From positions 248,001 to 312,000 of the forward strand of contig JABYQU010000038.1 of NCBI GenBank assembly GCA_022264855.1: a stretch of DNA of 64,000 bases, read 5' to 3'. The stretch comes from Lenzites betulinus (Eukaryota; Basidiomycota; Agaricomycetes; Polyporales; Polyporaceae). A model generated the notes under the pieces. That model searched no databases. It saw only the letters and a program-made list of their open reading frames with translations, and was not told the DNA's origin. Position 1 is the stretch's first letter. Each line of letters begins with the position of its first letter. This document shows, one piece after another, positions 49,341 through 58,700 of the stretch. Made by a program: the position numbers and the translations under genes.

Positions 49341-50377
49341 TCATATCCTGCCATCTGACAACCCGAGCCCAAGTGTCTTCAAAATCCCCCGACTCGTAGC
49401 CTCGTCGAACTGCATCAGTCGTCCCCCGTCACCGCGTACCACATGCTCATATGCGTAGTCCTGTACCTCCAGGACGACATGGGTGAGTCTCGGGGAATTC
49501 TCGAACAGGGGCGGGAAGAGACGGGAGGCAGTGAATACCAGTCGGATTCTCTCGATCCAGTCCTCTGCGACATAGTTCTCGTCTTTCTCCTCCGCCTTCA
49601 GGCCACTGTAGTTGAGAGCCAGTTCTTCATCGAACACCTTACGGTGCAGGACACGGATAATGAGGAACTGGATCGGGTGGCTATTTAATAAGCATATGAG
49701 GCTATTCTGGGTACCTACAGTCAGCGTCGTGGTAGGAGTCGTTGATGTATTATGAGCCACTCACGTGGTGCTCACGCATTGTGCCCGCTATCAATCGGCC
49801 ATCCAGGTTCACCGCCAGGTGCGTGATGTTCGATCCCTCGAATGGCAGGCAGACGGCAAGGTCCGAGCCGAAGAACCAAGGATCGCCAAGAGGGTGATAG
49901 ACGTACACGCCGGGCACACCGATATGCAGCACCAGGTAGTTCGGCAGCGCACACGAGACCACCGTACGCAGCCGCCGGAGCAGCGTGACGTCGGAGTATA
50001 TGCGGTACACCTCGAGGACCTTCGCCACAGGAAAGCCACCGAGCGCGTAGAGCGCGTTCACGGAGCCGCACATACGATCAAGGGCACCCCATGGGTTATC
50101 GAAAGCGAAGGTCTCGGCGTGAGCTCGAAAGTGTTCTGCATCGAGGTTGTCTTCCTTGATGGAGATCTCCAGATGTCGAATGACAGGGAACATAGTATAC
50201 AGTGTGGTGACTCCATCTTCAAGGTACTCGAGGTTACGGAGGGCGAGTGCACGGAGCTGATCGAAGGTCACCCACTTCTCGTCTGAGTCGTCTGAGCCAT
50301 CGTCATCACCGGCGCCGGCGGTCTCGTCGTAGCCATCGGTCTCGTCGTAAGCATCGGTCTTGTCGTCACCATCGTTG
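49341..50377 (-). pseudogene. F-box-like gene, 3' part, cut by the LINE insertion
   Basis: The C-terminal part of a third F-box-like/leucine-rich gene. Two coding blocks: 50377 down to 49765, and 49341-49706 after a 58-nt intron (GTGAGT, GCTGAC branch, CCCAG acceptor), which keeps frame. It begins in an Asp-rich segment (NNDGDDKTDAYDETDGYDET), then WVTFDQLRALALRNLEYLED, VIRHLEISIKEDNLDAEHF, a long leucine-rich middle, ITHLAVNLDGRLIAGTMREH, FLIIRVLHRKVFDEELALNY, WIERIRLVFTASRLFPPL and the end ILKTLGLGLSDGRI. Upstream of the Asp-rich segment the frame runs into the poly-T tract of the retrotransposon. The 5' part of the same gene reappears at 63932-64000 in the matching frame. Apart from the insertion the coding sequence looks intact, so inactivation was probably recent. 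Confidence 0.8.
50364..50377 (+). repeat. Target-site duplication, left copy
   Basis: CGTCACCATCGTTG (the match extends to 16 bases if the first two T of the poly-T are counted) directly abuts the poly-T tract. The identical sequence is at 63932-63945. It is the insertion signature of target-primed reverse transcription. Confidence 0.88.
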
Positions 50378-50402
50378 TTTTTTTTTTTTTTTTTTTTTTT
50401 TT
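50378..50402 (-). other. Poly-A tail of the LINE (poly-T on + strand)
   Basis: Twenty-five uninterrupted T on the + strand, equal to a poly-A 3' end of a minus-strand element. It lies about 100 bp past the stop of the RT ORF and next to the target-site duplication. Confidence 0.92.
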
Positions 50403-50501
50403 GGTGCGCCCTGGCGCGCGAGCTACAAGCCCTACGCCAGGTAAGCAGTGGTTTGGGGGGGATCGCACCCCGGCACCATGGGGGAAATGCTTGATGCACG
50501 C

Positions 50502-53500
50502 CTATGGCAGTGTGGGACTCCTCCGTTGCGGACCAGGTATGTGTTGGAGTGTACCCACTAAAACCCCCTGTGTTTTGATCCAGTTCTCCGGTAAGGCTCT
50601 TTCGTCATGCAGCGTCCCCTTCCACGTGCTCAGCACGGTCTCCGGGGGGAGCCGCTTTCTTGCACCTTTGTATTTCGCGCGGAAGATATCGATCTTAAGC
50701 CGCTCGTTTATCACGTGTTTCCACTTCCCCGCCACTTCCGCGTTTGTGTGTACTCTAGTTGGTTGCTCTGCGGCCCACCCTATGACTCTCTCACATCTTA
50801 TCTTCCATATCAGGTGCACTGCTTCGGTCATCACTATTCTCGTTAGTCTCGTTTTTCCATTCTGTTCCTCGTCCACCAAGGCGTCAACGGTAGTCGATGC
50901 CGCTCCCAACACTGCTCCAAGTGACAGCCTCGGCGTTGGTGCTCCCCCTGCTCTCAACACATGTCGCACCTCTTCCCATATTTCATGTTGGCCCGGGGCA
51001 CTGCATTGCAGGAGGATGTGCTCCATAGATTCCTCGACTACGCAGCTCCGACACACCCCGCGATCCTCGTATCCCTCTATGTTACTCCAGTATGACCCTA
51101 CTTTGTAGGCACCATGTATTGCTTTCCAGAGGAAGGCGGCTGCTCTCTTTCCTACGTCCTTCGCCCATATCGCTCGCCAGATCGTTGCGGTTGTTGGGTC
51201 ATGTTTATAGTCTTCTCGCATCGCCGCTTTTATCATTTCTATGTTCCGCTCAGTTGTGTGCCTATCTACGCGTCCCCCCCACGCCAGTATTCCTTTGTAA
51301 GCCAGTTTCTGCGTCATTGTCGCCAGCTTTGCTCCTTTGGCAAGGAATCCCTTCTCGTTCTCTGACCATTCAACCTCAGCGCTAGGCTCACCACGTGTGC
51401 CCTGCTCGGCCAATCTGTCCGCTCCTTCATTTCCATCATCTCCGGAGTGGCCTTTTACCCACCTCAGCCAGGTGGGTGCGCTTCTCTTTCGGAGCTTCGC
51501 AATCGTGTACTGAAGGACCTCCTTATTTTCCACTCCTATCCAGCCCCTGTTTTCCCAGGCTTGCAGGTGCTCTGTTAGTCCGTTGTACATGTACGTGGAG
51601 TCGGTGACTATAGTAAGTGGTGCGAAGGTGGGGGTGATTTCCGCCGCGAGCGCGATTGCGTATGCTTCCCCTGTTTGGTTCGATTGTCGGGGTCCTGGGA
51701 CCCGGCGCGCAGCGTTCCTGTGGTCGTTGTGTCCAAAGTACACCCCGGCTCCCGCTTTCGCATTATCCATGCCGTTGTTCATGCACGAGCCGTCGGTGTG
51801 TACTTCCGCATGCTCTTCTCTCACCTGATACTGTCTCATTCTCCTCTTCGCAGGTGCATCTTCGGCCTCCCCTTCTTCGACGAATACTCGGAAGGCCGAG
51901 GCAATCGGGCCTTCATGGGATGTGGCCGGGTCGAACAGCGTATCCCCCCTCTCCATCCTTGCCATTCGGTTTACCTCCAGTCTCGTCGGGGTTAGACTCA
52001 GTCCATCGTCCTCTTTCGCAGACGGCCTCCACTTCTCTCTCAGTTTTTTGATCATTTTTTGGGCCGCTCTCGCACACCATGGGGGGTGCGTGCATTGTAT
52101 TTCCAGGCGCATCTTCTCACACCACTGGCATTGGCAGCCTTCTTTGTCAATGTGCGCCGCGCATTCCTTTGCTTCGCTGGATATTCTGACGCAGTCTGCC
52201 ACAGTGTTCACTCCGTGCCTGTTTCGGAGGCACTTCCCGGTGCGGGAGTTCGCACTACTTCTCTTCTCTACCAGCCCGAAGTGGTACCATATCGGTAGCT
52301 CACGCTTGAGCCTCTCTTTGGGGTTCGGTGCGTCGACCTTCACTCCATATTTCCTGGCTGCCTTGATCATTCTCCCTAGGTCACTAGGTAGGCCTGCGTT
52401 CGCAGAGGCATTCACTTCCCACGTCTGTAGGAAGCAGTTTATGCGCGCGTTCGCCTCGACTCTCCTCGACGTTGCTATCACCGCTCGTTCGATTATCGCG
52501 TCCGCAACGTATGCCCATCTTGGCCGGCTCGGGGATATATCCAGATATTCTTTCAGCCACATCAGGTCTAGGGCCTCGTTCCTTGCTTGCACGTCAAGCA
52601 GTTTTATTCCCCCCTCCTTTAGGTCTCCTGTCATGATCGCCTTTGCGACTCTCGGTTTTGTGCCGTCCCACACGAAGTCCGATATCATTTTGGTGAGTTT
52701 TTTCTCCACCGTAGCCGGCATGCCCTGTACACGGGCCAAGTATTGTGTTCGTCCCCCCACCTCCATGTTTATTATGAGTCTCTTGCCGGCCAGGGTCGGG
52801 CGTCTTCTCTTCCATCTTTCGAGCCCTTTCTCGGTGGTTTGAATAGTCTTGTCCCACACTGCTCCGTGGTCAATTGCGGTGCCAACCCAGGCCCCTAGCA
52901 TCCTCGTTGGTTCACCTTCGTTTAGTATTTTCAGATCCTCTGGCAGCCGCCCGCCTTCTGGTGACAGCCTTTTCGTCGTGCGTAAGTTCTCTCGGTATTC
53001 TTTCGACCCGATCGGGATCAGTTCCGTCTTGGGCTCATTGAATTTTGCCCTGGATGCCGCGCACCAGGTTCTCAGTACGTCTTCCATGTCATGGTAGTTA
53101 TCCCGTTCGTTGAGGTATACCGTAGTGTCGTCAGCGAATAACGTTGTTATCAGACGTTCTTCTAGCCCGGGGATCTGGAATCCGGCGAGGTTCGAGCGGC
53201 GTAGAGCGCATGCTAGCGGCTCGATGGCGATGTTGAACAGTAGACATGACATCGGGTCGCCCTGCCTGACGCCCCTCGTGACTGTGAAGAATTCGCTTGT
53301 AACTCCGTTCAGCATCACCGTGCTTCTCGCCGCATGGTATAGGTGCTTGATCGTGTTTATGAAGCGATTGGGGAAGTTGGCGTGCTTCATGACTTCCCAC
53401 AGATAGTCATGGTTTATCCGGTCGTAGGCCTTTTCTTGGTCTAGTGCTACAATTGCACCTCCCATGCCCTCTGCTTCAGCGTACTCCACCATCATCCTCG

Positions 53501-55727
53501 TGAGTTTAACGTTCCCATGGATCTTCCTCCCTTTAACAAACCCAGCCTGATCGGGGTGTATTAGTGTCTCTGCTACCTCCGCAAGTTTCGTTGCCATTGC
53601 TTTTGTCATTATTTTGTAGTCAGCGTTGAGTACCGTTATCGGTCGATAGTTGCTGACTATTCGCTTGTCTCCTTTTTTATAGATGGGGCACACCCAGCCG
53701 TCCGTGAAGGTCGTCTTTGGCGTCACGCCGTACATTTCGATGTCGTTGAAAACCATTTGCATCATTTTTGCAACATCGAAGGTCTGTTTCCCCGCCGCAG
53801 CGTCCTTCGTGTGTTTCGCGGTTAGGGTCTGCCACAGCTCGGCTGTTAGCCCGTCCAGCCCGGCCGCCTTGTTCTTCGCCGTCTCCTCCATTGCCTCCTC
53901 TACTTGCAGGCGGGTGAGCCTTTTGCCTATTATGTCTTTCTGTCTCGCCGTTAGTTTCGCCGCAGCTGGCTGGAGGGCTTTATCTATCGCATCGTTGTGG
54001 GTCGATGGTAGGTCCTTCATGTCATCTGTTTGGAGGCCGTCGTAGTGCTCTTTAGCCACGTTCGCCATTCCTTTCGAGCTCGATACTAGGTTCCCGGTTG
54101 TCAGTCCCCCCGGCCACAGCTCGTAGAAGGGTGTGTTTGTTCGTCTTGTTTTGCCTTGCATTGTCCAGAAGGCGCTCATCGTCTCGCCTTCAACCCATTG
54201 TTTCATTCTAAGTTCCTCTCTTCGGTATTCAAATCTTTTTTCTTCGATTTTCGCGAGCTTGTCCTTTAGCAGTGCGGAGGTTTCCTTAGCCTCTTCTTCG
54301 CTCAGTCTCTTTGTCCTTATTTCGTCGTTCAGGGTTATTTCAATCTCCTTTCTCAACTTCTCGATCTTCTTGTCCCATTTCGCAAACAGGACTTTCGACC
54401 TCTTTCTCGCCATATCTCGTATTTCGTCCTTAAGCCGTTGGTATATTAGTTGCACGTTTTCAGTCTCACTCCTGCTTGTTAAGTTGTCCGCCTTCATCAC
54501 TGCCGCTCGTCCGGCTGTTACGGTTGCGTCGATGAATTCATGGTCTTGTAGGATGGATTTCGTTATCGTCCATCTACCCTTTCCGATGTACGGTGCTGCG
54601 TAGTTCGCTATCGATACTGATGCCATTAGGTGGTCCGTTTTTACTCCAGATCCAGTCAGCGTCCAGTCGGCCGCCTGGTACTCTAGGTCGGTTTTGATGT
54701 ATATTCTATCTATTCTTGACTGACTCGCCGTACTTGTTTGGAGGAAGGAGTAACACCGTTTGTCTGGGTTCATGTTCCTCCATCCGTCAGTCAGCCTAAG
54801 GGAGTTTAGCAGGTCGTTCAGCGCCTCCACCGGTTCGTCTCGGTCCTTTCGTATTGGGAGCCTGTCGAGAGCATCCGTCACTATGTTGAAGTCGCCCAGC
54901 AGTACGTCCATTTTGCAGGTGTCGTTCTCGTCTGTCATGTGCTTTAGCTTCCTCCAGAAGTTCGCGTTCTCGTGAACGTCGTTGGGGGCGTAGACGTTCG
55001 TTATTTTCAGTTTGCTTCTCCCACTCCAGTTGATTGTGACACTCATTGCTCGTCCCGGGACTAGTACTTCCACATTTGTTTCGGCATCCTCGCTCAGAAG
55101 ATTTTTGTTTAACACTATCGCCACCCCTCTCGCCATGGTCGGCACCTGCGGGTCAGGCGATGCCAGTACACGTAGGGATGACTCGAAGAGTTCGTTCAGT
55201 CTGTCTGCTTTCTCGCATGTTAGGTGCGCTTCTTGTATTGCAAGGGCGGTGAGTCGTGATTCTTTCATAACTTGGTTTATTCTCAACCATTTGTCGCTGA
55301 TTCCGTTCGTCTCGCCACTTCCCAGTCCTCTCATGTTCAGGCTCGCAATCCTTACTCTCGCGCTGGTTGTGTTTTTGTTCTTCACAGGCCTAGCACCGCG
55401 TCCGGTCTCCTGCGCTACGTCGGCTCCTGTCCTTCCACTCAGACGGCCGGCCGTGGTGCTATGTCTGTTGTACCTTTCTCTGCTAGCATTCAGGGTTCCC
55501 CCGCGGCCCGCCGCGTGGTTGCTGCCACCGGTGCCGCCGGGCCCATCACTAGAGCCGGCCTCGACAGCAAGGGGGTCGGCCCTTCCGGGCCCATCGGTCA
55601 CGTTTAGCCAGGTGCCGGGTGTACATTGCCAGGTGTGTGATGTTGTTTGTGTTTGTTCAGTAGCTGTCATGCCCCGTGAGGTACAGCGATCGCTCATGGG
55701 CGCTGCGACCGGCAGCTCGGTTATCAC
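50502..55727 (-). CDS. LINE ORF2: endonuclease, reverse transcriptase, RNase H
   Basis: Uninterrupted 1741-residue polyprotein. The N-terminal 120 residues are low-complexity. An AP-type endonuclease occupies about 125-375: RIASLNMRGLG, QEAHLT, LLGDFNIVTDALDRLP (about 275), SRIDRIYIKTDL and TDHLM. A charged helical linker follows, then the reverse transcriptase about 640-960: NYRPITVLNADYKIMTKAMA (about 691), HPDQAGFVKGRKIHGNV, VALDQEKAYDRI, GVRQGDPMSCLLFNIAIEPL and the catalytic FADDTTVYL (about 863). RNase H lies about 1305-1440: HTDGSCMNNG, GEAYAIALAAE, IVTDSTYMYNGL, WVKGHSGDDGNEGADRLAEQ, so the D-E-D-D set is complete. After it comes GVCRSCVVEESMEHILLQC, a zf-RVT-like CX2CX7HX4C (about 1555). 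All catalytic residues are present, so the enzyme is probably active. Confidence 0.95.
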   Translation of the reverse strand: MITELPVAAPMSDRCTSRGMTATEQTQTTSHTWQCTPGTWLNVTDGPGRADPLAVEAGSSDGPGGTGGSNHAAGRGGTLNASRERYNRHSTTAGRLSGRTGADVAQETGRGARPVKNKNTTSARVRIASLNMRGLGSGETNGISDKWLRINQVMKESRLTALAIQEAHLTCEKADRLNELFESSLRVLASPDPQVPTMARGVAIVLNKNLLSEDAETNVEVLVPGRAMSVTINWSGRSKLKITNVYAPNDVHENANFWRKLKHMTDENDTCKMDVLLGDFNIVTDALDRLPIRKDRDEPVEALNDLLNSLRLTDGWRNMNPDKRCYSFLQTSTASQSRIDRIYIKTDLEYQAADWTLTGSGVKTDHLMASVSIANYAAPYIGKGRWTITKSILQDHEFIDATVTAGRAAVMKADNLTSRSETENVQLIYQRLKDEIRDMARKRSKVLFAKWDKKIEKLRKEIEITLNDEIRTKRLSEEEAKETSALLKDKLAKIEEKRFEYRREELRMKQWVEGETMSAFWTMQGKTRRTNTPFYELWPGGLTTGNLVSSSKGMANVAKEHYDGLQTDDMKDLPSTHNDAIDKALQPAAAKLTARQKDIIGKRLTRLQVEEAMEETAKNKAAGLDGLTAELWQTLTAKHTKDAAAGKQTFDVAKMMQMVFNDIEMYGVTPKTTFTDGWVCPIYKKGDKRIVSNYRPITVLNADYKIMTKAMATKLAEVAETLIHPDQAGFVKGRKIHGNVKLTRMMVEYAEAEGMGGAIVALDQEKAYDRINHDYLWEVMKHANFPNRFINTIKHLYHAARSTVMLNGVTSEFFTVTRGVRQGDPMSCLLFNIAIEPLACALRRSNLAGFQIPGLEERLITTLFADDTTVYLNERDNYHDMEDVLRTWCAASRAKFNEPKTELIPIGSKEYRENLRTTKRLSPEGGRLPEDLKILNEGEPTRMLGAWVGTAIDHGAVWDKTIQTTEKGLERWKRRRPTLAGKRLIINMEVGGRTQYLARVQGMPATVEKKLTKMISDFVWDGTKPRVAKAIMTGDLKEGGIKLLDVQARNEALDLMWLKEYLDISPSRPRWAYVADAIIERAVIATSRRVEANARINCFLQTWEVNASANAGLPSDLGRMIKAARKYGVKVDAPNPKERLKRELPIWYHFGLVEKRSSANSRTGKCLRNRHGVNTVADCVRISSEAKECAAHIDKEGCQCQWCEKMRLEIQCTHPPWCARAAQKMIKKLREKWRPSAKEDDGLSLTPTRLEVNRMARMERGDTLFDPATSHEGPIASAFRVFVEEGEAEDAPAKRRMRQYQVREEHAEVHTDGSCMNNGMDNAKAGAGVYFGHNDHRNAARRVPGPRQSNQTGEAYAIALAAEITPTFAPLTIVTDSTYMYNGLTEHLQAWENRGWIGVENKEVLQYTIAKLRKRSAPTWLRWVKGHSGDDGNEGADRLAEQGTRGEPSAEVEWSENEKGFLAKGAKLATMTQKLAYKGILAWGGRVDRHTTERNIEMIKAAMREDYKHDPTTATIWRAIWAKDVGKRAAAFLWKAIHGAYKVGSYWSNIEGYEDRGVCRSCVVEESMEHILLQCSAPGQHEIWEEVRHVLRAGGAPTPRLSLGAVLGAASTTVDALVDEEQNGKTRLTRIVMTEAVHLIWKIRCERVIGWAAEQPTRVHTNAEVAGKWKHVINERLKIDIFRAKYKGARKRLPPETVLSTWKGTLHDERALPENWIKTQGVLVGTLQHIPGPQRRSPTLP

Positions 55728-56020
55728 TTATGCACGTTAGGTGTCCAGCCACCGTGAGTGCTTCAGCCTCTCGGCACGGCGCGTGATTGACCTAAATAGG
55801 TCTCCGTTTGTTTCGCGTACCCAGGACGCTTTCCTGCACCCTTAGGCCAGTGTATTTGGGCGTCCTGGAGACCACCCATTTGGATCATCTGCTGGGTCTG
55901 ATCGCGCGTGGGTTCACCCTTGGTCAGTGGTTGAGGTGGGTGGGCGTATACTGCCATGTCTTGTTGTCTCTTTCTTTAGGTTTTGGTATACGCGCAGTTT
56001 GTCTGTCTACTCAAAGTATA
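55728..56020. other. Spacer between LINE ORF2 and Gag-like ORF
   Basis: About 290 bp without a recognisable domain. A 64-residue minus-strand frame (55763-55957) is open but shows no motif. How the downstream RT ORF is translated is unclear; no frameshift overlap joins it to the Gag-like ORF. Confidence 0.5.
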
Positions 56021-57433
56021 CTAGCCGAGGTAACTTCCTGGCGGCCCAGGATACATTGGGGCTCTCCCTTGTCCGTAGTTACGTCCGCCTCTGCTCATCA
56101 TGCCACCTCTTCCTCTTCCTCTCTGGGAGGCTCCCACTCCCATGCCGTACATCGGTGCCGTCGTCTGGGCCTGTTGTCTCGGTCGTCCGAACATCCTTGT
56201 CTCCGGCTGCGGGGCCCTCCATCCAGGTGTGCTGGGGAGTCGGCACATGTGCGTGACATGGTCCGCGCTATGGCAGCATCCGCACAGCTCCAGCGGTCGT
56301 GCTGTTGCCGTCGGGTTGTATTGGCTCTCGAAGGGGAGGGTCATCAGGTTTCGGCGCCACTCGAGCCACCGGCTGCTAGAGGTTGTGGGTGAGTCACAGA
56401 AGACAGCGGCATGGAGGTTCCCGTTGTTCAGCTTGTCGATTCTCACTGTCAGGGTCGAGAGGATGAGGGCCGCGGCTTCGTCGGGTGCGAGGTCTGTCAG
56501 CCCGGGGTGTTCGCTCGTTAACTCTATGATGGAGGTGAGGACAGGGTCGCTCGCGAAGGTTTCTTGTACTGCGGCGCTGATGTTGTCGTCGTAGTTGTTG
56601 GTGAAACCCGTAAGTGTGAAGAGATAGCGAGGGATGACCAGCTTCCTTTCGTAGACGATGATCGAGACCCAGTCGGACGACAGGATTCTCTTCTCGACTA
56701 GGTTCGCCACAGACGTGACATCCAGTCCCAGCGCGGCCCAGGTGCGTGGTGTTCCTCGTCGTGCCGGCGGTTCTACCCACTCCGGCTCCGGCGCGATGAC
56801 TACGAAGTTCGTTTCTCCGGTTTGCGCTCGTATCAGCCCAGTTATTTCGACCGTGAGGGCGGCTTTCTGCGAGGGAGAGGGGTAGCCCACGTTCACGACG
56901 TGTATCAGTGCGACACGTCCTTGTTCTTGCTTCCAAAGATCGTTCACTCGTCGTTGGGCCAGCTCCTCGGTGAGGCTCTCTGGCCTGGCGTGATGTATTT
57001 CTGGGAAGCCACCCGTAGGCGTCGGGGTCACCGCGTACTCCTCTTCTTCTACGACTGCCGATAAGGTCTGCGTCTGTCGTGTCGCGGTGTCGCCGCCTAT
57101 GTCTGCCGGTCTGTTCATGGGTGCCGGGGTGGCCCGTCGGCCGGTATCGTGCAGCGGGGTGCCTCTACTGCGCGGGGCTGGGGGGGCTATTGCGGTCGGG
57201 GTAACTTCTACGTTCCTCAGTGCCGACCTTGCGTCCAGGCGAGGGGGGCGTGCCGCCTGCTCTATCGGCGCGTTGGGGGGGTTCCTTCGGTGGGCTTCAG
57301 CCGGCTGTATCGTTCGCTGCTCGTCCTCCGGTGGGTCAGTGTCCATCAGTTCTTCGGCCACGCCGGGCGTCGTCGTGCTCGTCTGTGCATAGTCCTCGTC
57401 GCGGAGGTGTGGGGAGGGTGGTCTGGCCCACAA
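56021..57433 (-). CDS. Gag-like nucleic-acid-binding protein of the LINE, copy 1
   Basis: 470-residue ORF1/Gag-like protein expected to bind the element's RNA. The N-terminal 150 residues are Pro/Ala/Thr-rich. A folded core begins at GGFPEIHHARPESLTEELAQ and includes WVEPPARRGTPRTWAALGL, SSDWVSIIVYERKLVIPRYL, FTLTGFTNNYDDNISAAVQE and AAVFCDSPTTSSSRWLEWRR. It ends in one zinc knuckle, C-G-C-C-H-S-A-D-H-V-T-H-M-C (CX2CX4HX4C), and a Gly/Arg-rich RNA-binding-like tail (GASQRGRGRGGMMSRGG). Core order and knuckle match the ORF at 58701-59714, so the two are paralogues. It lies 69 bp downstream of the 277-residue ORF on the same strand. Confidence 0.8.
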   Translation of the reverse strand: MWARPPSPHLRDEDYAQTSTTTPGVAEELMDTDPPEDEQRTIQPAEAHRRNPPNAPIEQAARPPRLDARSALRNVEVTPTAIAPPAPRSRGTPLHDTGRRATPAPMNRPADIGGDTATRQTQTLSAVVEEEEYAVTPTPTGGFPEIHHARPESLTEELAQRRVNDLWKQEQGRVALIHVVNVGYPSPSQKAALTVEITGLIRAQTGETNFVVIAPEPEWVEPPARRGTPRTWAALGLDVTSVANLVEKRILSSDWVSIIVYERKLVIPRYLFTLTGFTNNYDDNISAAVQETFASDPVLTSIIELTSEHPGLTDLAPDEAAALILSTLTVRIDKLNNGNLHAAVFCDSPTTSSSRWLEWRRNLMTLPFESQYNPTATARPLELCGCCHSADHVTHMCRLPSTPGWRAPQPETRMFGRPRQQAQTTAPMYGMGVGASQRGRGRGGMMSRGGRNYGQGRAPMYPGPPGSYLG

Positions 57434-57501
57434 CGGGATTGCCGTGCTTGTCGACGTCCCCTTTGCTGGGGCGGCCGCCTGCTCGTCCGATTAGCTACTT
57501 C

Positions 57502-58335
57502 TTATTTGCTTAGCGTGGGTCGTACCTTCAGAAGGTTGGCGCTGCTCTGCCTGCCTCTGTTCTCTGTTCCTCCTCCTCGCGGTGTGCCTCTCCCGCTGTT
57601 GCCACTACCTTGATTGTTCGGTTCGCAACCTCTCTCTCTAGGCGACGCTGTTCCGGACGACTCTACCCATTCTTCTACTCTGCTGAAGGGGTTGAAAGGC
57701 GGGGGTGGGCCGGTACTGGGAATGGGGCGATATTTGCGAAATCTGATTGATATCTTCTTCGGCTCCTTGGTGTCTTCTTCCATCCTCTGTCTCTTCCGTT
57801 TCCTCTCTTCCTCCAGCACCTGTTCATGTCCTGGGAGTGGGTGGCCATGGCGGTCCATGCCGTCAGTGACATACTTCTCCAGGTCTCCTCCGAAGTGCGC
57901 TATGGTCTCGCCCAGGCAATCGCGCACCGCTTCGGAGCACATACTGTCGTCGCCGTGTACTGACAAGTTCTTCCAGTCTTCCAGCGTCGGGTAGCCGTAG
58001 TGCATGATCGCCTCCCTCTCCTCCTTCTCTCGCAGCTTGAGCAGTTCTGGGCTCACCACGAAGTCGTTCGTGTCCGATGCTTCGTTGTCGCTCGGTGGTG
58101 TCGGGTCGGCATGCTCTGCGCGGTTTGATCTCGGTGTCCGTGCTCCTACGTTCGGCTCGGGGCTGTCCGTTTGCTCGTCGTGCTCGACCATTTCGTCGGC
58201 CTCTGCTTCGGGTGCTCTGGGCGCCCGTCTGCGTCTAGGGGTCCTCGGTGGGGATGCGGCGACCTGCGCGTACGTGGGCTTCGTCGCGTTCTTCGCAGGG
58301 GGTTCCGGCGTAGCGGGGCGGGCTGGGGAAGACAT
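57502..58335 (-). CDS. LINE accessory ORF, basic and coiled, TYAQVA start
   Basis: 277 residues, not assigned to a family. Begins MSSPARPATPEPPAKNATKP then TYAQVAASPPRTPRRRRAP; a (S/T)YAxVA motif near the start is a recurrent feature of retroelement Gag and ORF1 proteins. A helical acidic middle (ELLKLREKEEREAIMHYGYP, SEAVRDCLGETIAHFGGDLE) is followed by a very basic stretch EEERKRKRQRMEEDTKEPKK that could be nuclear-localising, and a Gly/Arg/Asn-rich tail. Probably an RNA-binding or nuclear-import helper, by inference from composition and position between two Gag-like ORFs. Confidence 0.65.
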   Translation of the reverse strand: MSSPARPATPEPPAKNATKPTYAQVAASPPRTPRRRRAPRAPEAEADEMVEHDEQTDSPEPNVGARTPRSNRAEHADPTPPSDNEASDTNDFVVSPELLKLREKEEREAIMHYGYPTLEDWKNLSVHGDDSMCSEAVRDCLGETIAHFGGDLEKYVTDGMDRHGHPLPGHEQVLEEERKRKRQRMEEDTKEPKKISIRFRKYRPIPSTGPPPPFNPFSRVEEWVESSGTASPRERGCEPNNQGSGNSGRGTPRGGGTENRGRQSSANLLKVRPTLSK

Positions 58336-58700
58336 TGGGATTTAGAGTGTTGCTTAGGTTGCTGCTGAGTTGCTTGTTCACGTTCGTATTTATGTAGTGT
58401 CCATTAGGCGCTCTCATTCCTTTGTCGCCCGTGTCCTTTCGGTTTGCTTGCGTTTTCGTCGTACTTCTGCGCGTCTCCTTCGCTATGTATCAGTCATCGC
58501 GTCCAACGTGCAGCGTCTCTGGTGCATCCTGATCACACACCTATGTCTGGTGACGCTCTTCAGCATTTCGGCTGCCTCATGTTCGCTAGCTCCAATTCTC
58601 ATTCGGGCGTTAAGCGGTTGTGATTGCACTTCAAGATTGTCAAGGGGTATGTACAGCACACTAGCCAATCTCCTTCATCCATAGTCCTCTACTCCCGCGC

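Noticed and set aside
51922..52842. 306-residue forward frame in the LINE
   Set aside because: Opposite strand of the RT ORF; Ser/Phe/Leu-rich with no motif.
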